Shown here: positions 50,140-59,298 of the stretch, piece by piece
Layout of the letters: the number at the start of each line of letters is the position of its first letter
Position numbering within the stretch: position 1 is the first letter of the stretch
From: Bacteriovoracaceae bacterium
Lineage (GTDB): Bacteria; Bdellovibrionota; UBA1018
Assembly: GCA_947447665.1 (NCBI GenBank)
Contig: CANFJX010000007.1
Location: 1 to 64,000, forward strand
Direction: 5' to 3'
Length of the DNA stretch: 64,000 nucleotides
Notes under the pieces: generated by a model
What the model was told of the DNA's origin: nothing
Seen by the model: only the letters and a program-made list of their open reading frames with translations
The model's database searches: none
Made by a program: the position numbers and the translations under genes

Positions 50140-50145
50140 TATAAT
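50140..50145 (+). promoter_or_regulatory. -10 element of the exported-protein gene
   Basis: A perfect TATAAT lies seven bases before the ATG at 50153. There is no Shine-Dalgarno site and no clear -35. The transcript would be leaderless or nearly so. Confidence 0.4.
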
Positions 50146-50152
50146 TAATTTC

Positions 50153-50788
50153 ATGAACACCAAAAAATGTCTGCTGGGGTTGGGCGTGATTTGTTTTGTG
50201 CAGGTCGGTTTAATTGGGCCTTCTGCTTGGGCAATCCATCACCGTTACGACGAGAATGGAAACCGAACACGAGTTGGGAGATTAAGTGGAGCTCACCACG
50301 ATGAGACCCAAGATCCCAAGAGACAAAAGGACCACGCTCAGGCTCTTGAAAAGCATCACACATGGAGGGATAGTATAAGCGCTAATGGGCAGAGGCCTGC
50401 ACCCGTTAATGAGAAAGAAGCCGGGTTGATTCAGCGTTTTAGTAACAAGCAAAATAACCGGCAAGACAAACAAAGTGTTAACCAAGAGCTCAGTTTGGCT
50501 AAGAAAGACCGAGCTGCGAGGGCAGCAGCCGAAGCGCACGAGCAGGCCACTAAGCTCTCAGCGCAGGCGATAAAGAATGCTGAAGTGGAAGTTGGAAATG
50601 GATCACTTTCTAGGCCCGGTTCACTGGGCACTAGTGTGACTTCCGCAATTCAAGCGCATAAAGAGACCACCAAAACGGGTAAGGAGTTTGCCAGGAAGGC
50701 GAAACAGTTTGAGGACGCGAGGACACAGTACCTAGAAGTTCACCCACCTAATCCTGCGGCAGCAGCAGGGGATGGGGCAAAGCCCTGA
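50153..50788 (+). CDS. Small exported hydrophilic protein, unknown function
   Basis: I do not recognise this 211-residue protein. It has a clear signal peptide: MNTKKC, a hydrophobic core LLGLGVICFVQVGLIG, and an AWA cleavage site before IHHRYDENG. The mature part is very hydrophilic, rich in Lys, Gln, Ala and Glu, with likely helical or coiled-coil stretches (for example DRAARAAAEAHEQATKLSAQ), and it ends in Pro/Ala/Gly. No enzyme motif is seen. It is the first gene on the far side of oriC and precedes the papain-like gene by 144 bp, which lacks a clear promoter. Confidence 0.7.
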   Translation: MNTKKCLLGLGVICFVQVGLIGPSAWAIHHRYDENGNRTRVGRLSGAHHDETQDPKRQKDHAQALEKHHTWRDSISANGQRPAPVNEKEAGLIQRFSNKQNNRQDKQSVNQELSLAKKDRAARAAAEAHEQATKLSAQAIKNAEVEVGNGSLSRPGSLGTSVTSAIQAHKETTKTGKEFARKAKQFEDARTQYLEVHPPNPAAAAGDGAKP

Positions 50789-50932
50789 TGAGTTAATGAT
50801 TGGAGTTTAACCTTCCGCGTTCTTTGCTGGATTGACCAGTGCTGGGTGCGATCATTCAGTGAATTGATGATATCAAATCTTGACTGTTTTGATAATGTAT
50901 ATTAGCTTCAGGGAGGTTTTGGAGACCCTTCT

Positions 50933-52681
50933 ATGAAGTCCTGTATCCCCCGAAAAAGTCGCTTGATTGCGCGATGGGCAGAGGGGGCATTATTGATGAT
51001 AGCCTTGCTCTACCCTCTCTGTAGCTTTCCTGGGGAACCGCTGGTTCGGGTAAGTAGTGGGGGAGGTTTGTTGGGCGAGGTCTACGAAATTAATCCTCTC
51101 TATGAGCCAACAGAAAGCTTCGATCAAGAGAGTACTCCAACCTGTTTCGCGCATGTGGCTACTTTTGCTTTGCAGTTTCTCCTGAATTCCCAAACCCGAG
51201 TTGGGAGCTCTTCTTCTAGCATTTCAGCGATTGATGTCTTAGGTCAGGGATCCCTTCATACCTTTCCAGAGGAGGGAACGGCCTTTTCCCTTCTTCATCA
51301 TCTCAAGGGTCGATCTATTTGGAAGGTGCCTCGCTTCAGTATCGATGACGTTTGGGAGTTCAAATCGAAACTGGTCGAATTTTTTAAACTCAAGCCCAAG
51401 ACGTCAGTTTCGGAGTTAATCAGCAAGTCTTTGCCTTTGAACATTAAAAGGGTTCATGAAGACTGGAAGCAGCGACTTTCGGCGTTTAGTGGGCACTACA
51501 AAAGTTTATCGGATCCGAAACTCGCGATCCATCAGATTTCTTATTCATATTTAAATCAATTAATCACCGATGAGCGAGTGCCCCTGCCTCAGTATAATCT
51601 TCACGTTTTTGATCCATCATCATCTGATCTTAAAGCGATTTTACCCTCTGAGGTACTCAGTGCCGAGGAGGCGATGATCTTTATCATTCGGGCTTGGTTT
51701 AAATCATATGGATCAAACGCATTTCCGTTGGAAGTCGGATATTGTGAGGAGGTAGATGAGCATTCTGGAGGCTGTAACTTTGGTTCGTTACATGCGGTTA
51801 ATTTAGTGGGAGTTGGACATTCTTGCGACGATTCCGGAAACTGTTCTGATTCTTGGAGAATAAGAAATAGTAACGGGATAGGTGAAGAGGGTTGGTTCGA
51901 AGCTCTACCCTTAGCTCGTGCTATTTTAATGGCTAAAACTTCAGTGAGTTATATTTTTCCCTGCCGTGAGGAAACACATTCAGTCTGGGCGGGGCGGGAT
52001 TCTGGAGAGTTGGCTCCTTTAGTAAATCGAGACGAAGCCTGTTCTACTGGCATTCTAGGCCTTCAATTTGGGCCCGAGCGAGACGCACAGCTCGAATCTG
52101 CTCTCGCCAAGAGCCTAGCTCCTTACCGAGCTGCTTATCCGCTCCATTCTCTTGTATTAGCTGGAGATGAATCCGAGTTTTTTAAGGCGGTTACTCGCCT
52201 CGAAGCCACAGGGGACCTTGCTTCTCATCTTAGGAGAACTGACGAGCGTGGAAGGCCACTCGGTCATGTCGCAGTTAAATCAAATTCTCTGAGGATTCTC
52301 GAATGGCTGAGTGCACAAGCCCCTGAAACCTTGAGGATGATGAATGGCCTAGGATGTGCTGGAAATTCGGCCCACCAAGCAGCTGCTTTGGGTAGAACTC
52401 AAGCGGCTAAGACTCTCTTGGCCAAACATTCTGAGTTATTCGCGATGAAGAATCCGTGTGGAGACCGCCCATTAGACTTTGCAGCATTTCTCGGAAACCA
52501 AGAGTTGCTCTATGAGGTATCACTCGTGCAACCTGAACTCCTCAAACTGCCCAGCGCAGATGGCAGGACACCCCTCCAAATCTTTGAGGAAAAATTTCCG
52601 GATACCTATCCCTCTTTGAAGAAACGCCTTGAGCCGAAAATGAGCCGAATTGCGAAGTTTTGCGAGCTATTAGGGTTCTGA
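50933..52681 (+). CDS. Exported papain-like (C1) cysteine protease with ankyrin repeats
   Basis: Protein of 582 residues with a hydrophobic signal-like segment near the N-terminus (ALLMIALLYPLCSF, ~19-32). A papain-type active site is visible: Gln65 and Cys71 in DQESTPTCFAHVATFAL (oxyanion Gln six residues before Cys, as in papain), His287 in SLHAVNLVGVGH, and Asn312 in RIRNSNG, matching the KNSWG motif. From about residue 400, 3-4 ankyrin-like repeats follow (RPLGHVAVKSNSLRILEWL, NSAHQAAALGRTQAAKTLL, RPLDFAAFLGNQELLYEV, RTPLQIFEEKF). An exported protease with ankyrin repeats could act on host or prey proteins, or in self-remodelling. GGAG lies eight bases before the ATG. Confidence 0.75.
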   Translation: MKSCIPRKSRLIARWAEGALLMIALLYPLCSFPGEPLVRVSSGGGLLGEVYEINPLYEPTESFDQESTPTCFAHVATFALQFLLNSQTRVGSSSSSISAIDVLGQGSLHTFPEEGTAFSLLHHLKGRSIWKVPRFSIDDVWEFKSKLVEFFKLKPKTSVSELISKSLPLNIKRVHEDWKQRLSAFSGHYKSLSDPKLAIHQISYSYLNQLITDERVPLPQYNLHVFDPSSSDLKAILPSEVLSAEEAMIFIIRAWFKSYGSNAFPLEVGYCEEVDEHSGGCNFGSLHAVNLVGVGHSCDDSGNCSDSWRIRNSNGIGEEGWFEALPLARAILMAKTSVSYIFPCREETHSVWAGRDSGELAPLVNRDEACSTGILGLQFGPERDAQLESALAKSLAPYRAAYPLHSLVLAGDESEFFKAVTRLEATGDLASHLRRTDERGRPLGHVAVKSNSLRILEWLSAQAPETLRMMNGLGCAGNSAHQAAALGRTQAAKTLLAKHSELFAMKNPCGDRPLDFAAFLGNQELLYEVSLVQPELLKLPSADGRTPLQIFEEKFPDTYPSLKKRLEPKMSRIAKFCELLGF

Positions 52682-52789
52682 TGTCGTCCCACTGAACTCT
52701 TGGCAGCGGGGCTTTGACTATAGAGGGGAGATCAATAGGCGTCCAAGATGGACAAGAATAGTTGATCCAACTGATACAATCCGGCCACT

Positions 52790-53209
52790 TTATCCACGCG
52801 CCGGGGCGTTCTCCCGAATGTAATCTACGACGGCCTGGAGGCTTGCTCCAGGGGTGAAGACCATGCTCACGCCCTGAGTCTTGAGGTGCGGGATATCCTC
52901 GTCGGGGATGATGCCACCGACGATGAGGAGGGCGTCGTTTAATCCCTCTTTCTTCAGTCCTTCGATAATCTCTGGGACAAGAGCATTATGAGCCCCGGAG
53001 AGGATGCTCAGGCCAATCACTTGGACGTCTTCTTCGACGGCTGCGTTGACGATCATATCTGGGGTTTGGTGGAGTCCTGTGTAAATGACTTCAAATCCGG
53101 CATCTCGCAGGGCTCGGGCGATAACCTTAGCTCCTCGGTCATGACCGTCTAAACCTGGTTTAGCGACTAACACTCGAATTTTTTGAAGACTTGCTGGATC
53201 ATTCGACAT
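52790..53209 (-). CDS. icmB: B12-binding subunit of acyl-CoA mutase (IcmB-like)
   Basis: Cobalamin-binding Rossmann-like domain as a separate 139-residue protein. The lower-ligand motif [14 protein letters not shown] (D-x-H-x-x-G) is complete, followed by the typical [22 protein letters not shown] and GGIIPDED segments. It partners with the catalytic subunit encoded 16 bp upstream. The size matches the small subunit of isobutyryl-CoA mutase. The ATG at 53207-53209 has GGGAG seven bases upstream; the longer frame to 53257 overlaps icmA and is not favoured. Confidence 0.9.
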   Translation of the reverse strand: MSNDPASLQKIRVLVAKPGLDGHDRGAKVIARALRDAGFEVIYTGLHQTPDMIVNAAVEEDVQVIGLSILSGAHNALVPEIIEGLKKEGLNDALLIVGGIIPDEDIPHLKTQGVSMVFTPGASLQAVVDYIRENAPARG

Positions 53210-53225
53210 CGATATTCTCCCTACT

Positions 53226-54956
53226 TCAGAAACTCCCTGTTTCTCGATATTCACCAAAAACTGGTCTCAGGGTATCACAGATTTCTTGGAGTGTTGCATA
53301 GGCTTTGACGGCGCCAAGAATGGGCTCCATTAAGTTTTGCCCGGCCTGGGCTGTTTCTTTGACTCGCCTTAATGCAATCTGATGGGCTTCGGCGGGCCGC
53401 GATTTCCTCAGCTGAGCGAGCTTTTTAACTTGTTTCTCCTCGATCGAGCGGTCGATGTAAAGGGTAGCCAGAGTGCGGGGCTTTTCTTTCATTTGAAATT
53501 TATTGACCCCGACCATAACTTTCTCTTTCGACTCGATTTGCCGCTGAAAATGGTAGGCACTATTTCCAATTTCGGCCTGAGGGTAACCTTTTTCAATGGC
53601 TTGAATCATTCCACCCATTGCATCAATCTTGCTGATGTAATCTAGTGCGGCCTTTTCTATGCGAGAAGTGAGAATTTCCATAAAGTAGGACCCACCGAAT
53701 GGATCAACTACGTTGGCTAAGCCACTTTCCTCGGCCACAATTTGCTGGGTCCTCAGGGCGATCATTACAGCTTCATCCGTGGGCAGAGCAAGTGTTTCAT
53801 CCATACTGTTGGTATGTAACGAATTAGTCCCGCCCAGAATTCCTGCCATCGCTTGGATCGTGACTCGGACAATGTTATTGTAAGGCTGTTGAGCGGTGAG
53901 GGATACTCCTGCGGTTTGTGCATGGGTTCTCAGCATCCAAGATTTCGGATCCTTGGCGTGATATTTTTCTCGCATGAGACGGGCCCAAATTCTGCGGGCA
54001 GCGCGGAATTTAGCTATTTCTTCGAAGAAGTCATTATGAACATCAAAGAAAAAGGAAAGCCTCGGAGCGAAGTCATCAATTTTCATCCCGCGAGCCAAGC
54101 AGGAGTCGATGTAGGCCAGTCCATCGGCGAGAGTAAATGCGAGTTCTTGAACTGCAGTAGCGCCTGCTTCACGGATGTGATAGCCACTCACGCTAATTGT
54201 ATTCCAATTAACATAATTTTTAGTGCAGTATTCGATCGTGTCCGTAACTAAATTTACGGCTGGTAAAACGGGATAAATCCATTCCTTTTGTGCGATGTAC
54301 TCTTTTAGAATGTCATTTTGCAGTGTGCCCCTAACTTTTTCCTTTGGGACTCCTTGGCTTTCAGCGACCGAAAAGTACATTGCGAGAATGACGATAGCGG
54401 GGGCATTAATAGTCATCGAAGTGGTCACTTCTCCCAGTGGAATTCCCTGAAAGAGGCTTTCCATGTCTTGGATCGAAGAGACAGCCACGCCGCATTTCCC
54501 TACTTCTCCTTTGCCTCGGGGGCTATCTGCGTCCAAACCCATGAGTGTGGGCATGTCAAAAGCTGTAGAAAGGCCGGTTTGGCCATTCGCCAAAAGTAGT
54601 TTAAATCGCTGATTGGTTTCCTCTGCACTCGCGAACCCGGCAAATTGGCGCATCGTCCAGAGTTTACCCCTGTACATATTTCGCTGAACCCCTCGGGTAT
54701 AAGGGTATTCCCCAGGAAAACCAGCATCAGTCAGATAATCAAAACCCTCAGCCTCGAGATCCGCAGGAGTAGAGAGGAGCGGCACCTCCATATCGCTTAG
54801 CGTAGTAAACTTGACCGGGCGTGGTGGAGTTTTGGCCTCCGTTTCCATGAGCTTCGCCTGCCATTGGGCTTGGGCTTCACGGATATCCTGCGTCGTAGAC
54901 TTACGTTTGGTATTCGTAACTGTGCTAGACGTTTCTTTGGACTTTTGATTTCCCAT
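53226..54956 (-). CDS. icmA: Acyl-CoA mutase catalytic subunit, isobutyryl-CoA mutase-like
   Basis: B12-dependent mutase large subunit (576 residues) with the TIM-barrel domain only. Usual annotation would be methylmalonyl-CoA mutase. The specificity residues argue otherwise. In methylmalonyl-CoA mutase the motif is RQYAGF, with Arg in VRNTYIYPP; here they read RQFAGF (Phe105) and AQKEWIYP (Gln223). The Phe/Gln pair is the known mark of isobutyryl-CoA mutase. Separate ~570 and ~140-residue subunits also fit IcmA/IcmB. It would interconvert isobutyryl-CoA and butyryl-CoA. Neighbouring genes can oxidise butyryl-CoA. No MeaB-like G-protein chaperone is in the window. Confidence 0.82.
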   Translation of the reverse strand: MGNQKSKETSSTVTNTKRKSTTQDIREAQAQWQAKLMETEAKTPPRPVKFTTLSDMEVPLLSTPADLEAEGFDYLTDAGFPGEYPYTRGVQRNMYRGKLWTMRQFAGFASAEETNQRFKLLLANGQTGLSTAFDMPTLMGLDADSPRGKGEVGKCGVAVSSIQDMESLFQGIPLGEVTTSMTINAPAIVILAMYFSVAESQGVPKEKVRGTLQNDILKEYIAQKEWIYPVLPAVNLVTDTIEYCTKNYVNWNTISVSGYHIREAGATAVQELAFTLADGLAYIDSCLARGMKIDDFAPRLSFFFDVHNDFFEEIAKFRAARRIWARLMREKYHAKDPKSWMLRTHAQTAGVSLTAQQPYNNIVRVTIQAMAGILGGTNSLHTNSMDETLALPTDEAVMIALRTQQIVAEESGLANVVDPFGGSYFMEILTSRIEKAALDYISKIDAMGGMIQAIEKGYPQAEIGNSAYHFQRQIESKEKVMVGVNKFQMKEKPRTLATLYIDRSIEEKQVKKLAQLRKSRPAEAHQIALRRVKETAQAGQNLMEPILGAVKAYATLQEICDTLRPVFGEYRETGSF

Positions 54957-54978
54957 AAGATTCCCCGCTGAAACTGGA

Positions 54979-56160
54979 TTAGCTTTTATTTACGTTCGCA
55001 AATTCTTGAGCAGCAATGACGAGTCTTTGAATTTCCGAAGTTCCCTCGTAGATCTCGGTGATTTTTGCGTCTCGAAAGTTTCTCTCAACGCTATATTCTT
55101 TAGTATAGCCATAGCCCCCGTGGACCTGGATAGCTTTCGTGGTGATCCACATCGCAGCTTCTGAGGCGGCTAGTTTAGCCATGGCCGCTTCTTTGGTAAA
55201 CTTTAGCCCAAGGTCCTTGGATCGTGCTGCAGCCCAAGTGAGGAGGCGAGCCCCCTGGAGTCGAGTCGCCATGTCGGCAATGAACCATTGAATCGCTTGC
55301 AGTTTTGCAATCGGGGCGCCAAACTGTTCGCGCTCAGAAGCAAATCGTTTGGAGGATTCAAATGCCGAGCGCGAAATTCCTAATGCCTGGGATGCAATTC
55401 CAATTCTGCCGCCGTCGAGGGTGTTCAGGGCTATTTTTAGACCCTCCCCTATTTTACCAAGGAGGCATTCGTCTGGCACATAGACATCATCAAAAAAGAG
55501 TTGAGCCGTGGATGAGGCTGTGATTCCCAGCTTGTCCTCGAGTTTAGACACTTGAAACCCTGGGGCTTTTGTATCAACGATAAAACAGCAGATTCCCTTG
55601 TGCCCTTGGGTTTTGTCCACGGTCGCAAATACGATGCAATAATCAGCCTCTTTACCATTAGTGATCCAGTTTTTCGTGCCGCGGATTTTAAAGCCGCCGG
55701 CGACCCGGGTTGCTGAGCACTCAAGCCCGGCCGGATCCGAGCCATGACCTGGTTCAGATAGAGCGAAACAACCCAGTTTTTTTCCTTGAGCGAGAGGTGT
55801 GAGGTATTTCTGTTTTTGCAGATCACTTCCAAAGTAGTTCAAAGGGGCGCAAACGAGAGAGTTATTGACCGATACAATGACGGCCGTCGAGGCGCAGGCG
55901 GCTGCAATTTCCTCAAGCGCCATGGCATAGGAGACAGTATCCATGCCTGATCCGCCCCATTGCTCGGGCACCATCATTCCCATGATCCCCATCTCTGAGA
56001 GCTGTTGGATTATTTCCTTCGGAAATTCTCCCGTCGCATCCAGCTTTGCTGCCATGGGCTTGATTTTGCTCTCTGCAAATGCATGGACCTGTTCAATCAG
56101 TAGTTTTTTTGATTCGTCAACCTCTGGCCAGCCTTGGTACATCGTGGAGTCCGTGTTCAT
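54979..56160 (-). CDS. Short-chain acyl-CoA dehydrogenase
   Basis: FAD flavoenzyme (393 residues) that introduces the 2,3-double bond in acyl-CoA and passes electrons to ETF. Typical motifs are CFALSEPGHGSDPAG, KNWITNGKEAD and the C-terminal IQVHGGYGYTKEYSVER. The catalytic base Glu372 is in IYEGTSEIQ, the position used by short/medium-chain and butyryl-CoA enzymes. Isovaleryl-CoA dehydrogenases carry the base elsewhere. In this operon it would make crotonyl-CoA from butyryl-CoA. AGGAG is eight bases before the ATG, which overlaps the ech stop. Confidence 0.93.
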   Translation of the reverse strand: MNTDSTMYQGWPEVDESKKLLIEQVHAFAESKIKPMAAKLDATGEFPKEIIQQLSEMGIMGMMVPEQWGGSGMDTVSYAMALEEIAAACASTAVIVSVNNSLVCAPLNYFGSDLQKQKYLTPLAQGKKLGCFALSEPGHGSDPAGLECSATRVAGGFKIRGTKNWITNGKEADYCIVFATVDKTQGHKGICCFIVDTKAPGFQVSKLEDKLGITASSTAQLFFDDVYVPDECLLGKIGEGLKIALNTLDGGRIGIASQALGISRSAFESSKRFASEREQFGAPIAKLQAIQWFIADMATRLQGARLLTWAAARSKDLGLKFTKEAAMAKLAASEAAMWITTKAIQVHGGYGYTKEYSVERNFRDAKITEIYEGTSEIQRLVIAAQEFANVNKS

Positions 56161-56975
56161 TGCGTTTTCTCCTGGGGTGAAGTAGTTCCAAGTCCTTGAA
56201 ACTGAGGTTTTCTTTTCTCTAAAAATGCATTCATTCCTTCGACCTGATCAGCAGAGCCAAAAAGTCGACCGAACGCTTGGGCTTCTGCATCGAGTTTGAA
56301 GTTGAGTCCCGCAGATTCAGAAAACTCATTCAGCAGTTGTTTGGCTCGAGCAATCGCACTGAGGGATTGCTGACTGATGGAGCGCGCAATTTCTATGACC
56401 TTCTCGAGGAGTTGATCTGCTGGAAAGATGTGGTTGGCGAGTCCTAGATCTAGAGCCTCTTGCGCCTTGATTCGTCTGCCCGAGAAAATGAGTTCCTTGG
56501 CACGGGGCAATCCGACAAATTTAGCCAATCTGAGAGTTCCGCCAAAGCCAGGAATGACTCCCAGCCCTACTTCAGGTTGACCAAAAGAGGCTTGTTCACT
56601 CGCTATGATAAAGTCGCAAGCCATCGCAATTTCGGCCCCTCCTCCGAGAGCAAAACCATTCACCGCGGCGATGGTAGGTTTTGGCATTAGCTCTAAGAAC
56701 TTGGTAACCTCATGTCCCAGTTGGGCAAATTGAACGCCTTCTTCGGCCGACTTTTGCCTCATTTCAGATATGTCCGCCCCAGCGATAAAGGCCTTACTTC
56801 CCTCACCCGTGAGAACTAGCACGCGCGTAAGGGGGTTTTGCGCTTCTTCAGCGAGTAATTTCCTAAGCTCGAGAAGCACCTCGCTATTGAGCGCATTGAG
56901 TGCTTGAGGCCGAGAAATCTTGATGAGTAAAATCCCAGGATCGAAAGTCTCAGTGATGAGAAATTTAAACTTCAT
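56157..56975 (-). CDS. Enoyl-CoA hydratase (crotonase type)
   Basis: Crotonase-fold enzyme (272 residues) that adds water to 2-enoyl-CoA. The CoA oxyanion site is at SKAFIAGADISEM and GFALGGGAEIAMACD. Both catalytic Glu of true hydratases are present: in GGGAE and in FGQPEVGLG. The frame could start 11 codons earlier, but the ATG at 56973-56975 (MKFKFLI) has GAGGA upstream and fits the family. It overlaps hbd by 11 bases. Confidence 0.92.
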   Translation of the reverse strand: MKFKFLITETFDPGILLIKISRPQALNALNSEVLLELRKLLAEEAQNPLTRVLVLTGEGSKAFIAGADISEMRQKSAEEGVQFAQLGHEVTKFLELMPKPTIAAVNGFALGGGAEIAMACDFIIASEQASFGQPEVGLGVIPGFGGTLRLAKFVGLPRAKELIFSGRRIKAQEALDLGLANHIFPADQLLEKVIEIARSISQQSLSAIARAKQLLNEFSESAGLNFKLDAEAQAFGRLFGSADQVEGMNAFLEKRKPQFQGLGTTSPQEKTQ

Positions 56976-57825
56976 AACGATAAAATCCTCTTCCAGTTTT
57001 CTTGCCAAGCCAGCCAGCAGCTACATATTGCTTCAGCAGCGGGCAAGGCCGATATTTAGAGTCACCCAGACCCTGATGGAGGACTTCCATGATAGCCAGG
57101 CAAGTGTCTAGGCCAATGAAATCAGCCAGAGTGAGAGGGCCCATCGGTTGATTAGTTCCCAGCTTCATTGCGGTATCAATGTCCTCAATCGTTGCCACTC
57201 CTTCATGTAAGGCTGTAATGGCTTCATTGATCATGGGCATGAGGATTCGATTGACTGCAAATCCGGGCAGGTCCTTGGCTTCGATAAAAGTTTTACCCAT
57301 TTTCTCAGCGACGGCTCGAACTTGAAAAAAAGTAGAGTCCGAAGTTTGAAGTCCTCGAATTCCTTCGACCAACTTCATCACTGGTACGGGGTTCATAAAG
57401 TGAATTCCGGCAACCTTTTCTGGTCTGCGAGTTTGAGCGGCAATGGCCGTGATACTGATTGACGAGGTATTCGAGGCGAGGAGCGTCTCCGGTGAACAGA
57501 TTTGGTCGAGAGCTTTAAAGATAGAAAACTTGATCTCGGGTTTTTCTGAGACTGCCTCAATGACTAGATCTACTTTGGATAAGTCCTGCATCGAGTCGGC
57601 AACTTGAATTCGATCTAGGGCTTCTTTTTCGTCTGACGGGCTGATTTTACTCTTTTCTACGAGTTTCTTAAGTTGGGATCCGATTTTTTGGCGAGTCTTA
57701 TCGGCATAATCTCGGTTCTGATCTACGAGGAGAATTTGGAATCCAAATTGAGCTCCGGTTTGTGCGATTCCTGAGCCCATCTGACCTGCGCCGATTATTC
57801 CGATTTTTTGGATGCTGAGAGTCAT
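56965..57825 (-). CDS. hbd: 3-hydroxybutyryl-CoA dehydrogenase
   Basis: NAD(P)-dependent dehydrogenase (286 residues) that oxidises 3-hydroxyacyl-CoA. The Rossmann motif is GIIGAGQMGSGIAQ at the start, the active-site His is in GIHFMNPVPVMKLVEG, and the C-terminal domain has NRILMPMINEA and LTLADFIGLD. The stand-alone size is that of butyrate-pathway Hbd rather than the FadB fusion. The ATG at 57823-57825 has AGGAGG seven bases upstream; the 20 extra codons upstream are not supported. It is the first gene of the acyl-CoA group, 49 bp after mnmE. Confidence 0.94.
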   Translation of the reverse strand: MTLSIQKIGIIGAGQMGSGIAQTGAQFGFQILLVDQNRDYADKTRQKIGSQLKKLVEKSKISPSDEKEALDRIQVADSMQDLSKVDLVIEAVSEKPEIKFSIFKALDQICSPETLLASNTSSISITAIAAQTRRPEKVAGIHFMNPVPVMKLVEGIRGLQTSDSTFFQVRAVAEKMGKTFIEAKDLPGFAVNRILMPMINEAITALHEGVATIEDIDTAMKLGTNQPMGPLTLADFIGLDTCLAIMEVLHQGLGDSKYRPCPLLKQYVAAGWLGKKTGRGFYRYEV

Positions 57826-57874
57826 ATTTAGTCCTCCTACAAGAGAGTAAAGGACCATTTGCCCAAAAATCAGT

Positions 57875-59296
57875 TTATTTTCCAATACAAAAATTCGAAA
57901 AGATTTTTCCTAGGATATCGTCGGGTAGTGTGTCGCCGATGAGCGGCGCGAGTGCATTGAGTGCTTGTCTCAGGTCTGATGCAAAAAGATCAATTTCTGG
58001 GACCAGCAGGGCCCTCTTTAGGTGAGATAGAGTCTCTTGGGCAGCCTTGGAGTGCTCTAATCGAGTGAGAATGAGCTCACCCGGCTTACGCTCAAGCGAT
58101 TTCTCGCAAAATTCGCTTATTTTTTGGGCGGCATCGTCTATGCCCGCTCCAGTCAGAGACGAGATTTCGGCGAGGGCTACGATTCCGAGGCGACTGATGG
58201 CATCTCTCGCAGCTTGAAGTACCGGGCTTGGCGTGGTGTCGATTTTAGTCAGGATTGCGATGACTTTCCGAATTTGTGAGTCTGAGAGGATCTGCTTCAT
58301 CGCATCCCCCGGGGAGTCGATAGAAACTGAGTTTGGATCGATCATCCACAAAATCAGATCTGAATTCTCGGCCGAATCCAGGGTTCTTTTTATTCCTAAT
58401 TTTTCGATCGTGTCTTGAGTGGTTCTCAAACCGGCAGTGTCTTCGAGGCGAAGAGTGAGAGATGATTTCTTCCCTCTCAACGTTAGTTTCTCTCGAATTG
58501 TGTCGCGAGTGGTGCCCGGCAATTCCGATACGATGGAGCGATCCGCACCCAGCAAAGCGTTAAAAAAACTTGATTTTCCAGCATTAGGAAGGCCAACCAG
58601 TGCGACCCGGATTCCTTCTTGGAGCTGCATGCCACGAGAATAAGTTTGGCAAAGCTCCTCTAGTCGTTGAATCGTCGGTTGGAGTCTATTTTTAAGCCGA
58701 GGTAGAGAGACCTCCTCGACGTCCTGATCTGCGAAATCGATCCCGACTTCACTTAAAGTAGCAATTTCCCTGAGACCTTTTCCTAGATCCGAGATGATCT
58801 GGGATTGTGCCCCCGTAATCTTCTCAAGTGCGATTGAGACCGCAGCGTCGTTAGTTGCTGTGATGAGATCCGCAACGGCCTGTGCTTGGAAGAGGCTCAT
58901 TTTTCCGTTCCTCACGGCACGGAAACTAAATTCACCTGGAAGGGCCTGTCTTGCGCCCCAGGTAGAGAGTGTCTCGAGGAGTCTTTGGGCGATCCACGGA
59001 TTGCCGTGAATATGATACTCGATGAGGTCTTCACCGGTGTAGCTCTCAGGACAAGCAAAAGCGGCCCAAAGAGCCTGGTCCAGTTGCTCACCCGTTTCGG
59101 AATAAATGGCTCCTAAAATCAGTCTCCTGAGGAGAGTGGGATGGGGGAGTGTCGCCTTCTCACCTGCCCCTAGCACTTGTCGATGAATTTGAAAGGCGCT
59201 GGGACCACTCATCCGAACGATTGCAACCGCCCCACCGGTTGGGGTGGAGAGGGCTGCAATCGTATCTTCGGACAAATAGGTTTCCCTTTGGGTCAT
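57875..59296 (-). CDS. mnmE: tRNA modification GTPase MnmE
   Basis: With MnmG, adds the carboxymethylaminomethyl group at wobble uridine 34 of several tRNAs. The N-terminal folate-binding part begins DTIAALSTPTGGAVAIVRMSG. The inserted G domain has GLPNAGKSSFFNALLG, the switch PGTTRDTI and DTAG. The C-terminus ends FCIGK with the catalytic Cys. Length (473) is normal. It starts two bases after the yidC stop, in the common rpmH-rnpA-yidD-yidC-mnmE order. Confidence 0.97.
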   Translation of the reverse strand: MTQRETYLSEDTIAALSTPTGGAVAIVRMSGPSAFQIHRQVLGAGEKATLPHPTLLRRLILGAIYSETGEQLDQALWAAFACPESYTGEDLIEYHIHGNPWIAQRLLETLSTWGARQALPGEFSFRAVRNGKMSLFQAQAVADLITATNDAAVSIALEKITGAQSQIISDLGKGLREIATLSEVGIDFADQDVEEVSLPRLKNRLQPTIQRLEELCQTYSRGMQLQEGIRVALVGLPNAGKSSFFNALLGADRSIVSELPGTTRDTIREKLTLRGKKSSLTLRLEDTAGLRTTQDTIEKLGIKRTLDSAENSDLILWMIDPNSVSIDSPGDAMKQILSDSQIRKVIAILTKIDTTPSPVLQAARDAISRLGIVALAEISSLTGAGIDDAAQKISEFCEKSLERKPGELILTRLEHSKAAQETLSHLKRALLVPEIDLFASDLRQALNALAPLIGDTLPDDILGKIFSNFCIGK

Positions 59297-59298
59297 TT

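Noticed and set aside
52682..52789. A terminator or small RNA in the gap after the protease gene
   Set aside because: Only a 4-bp stem (GTCC/GGAC) is visible, too weak to support a call.
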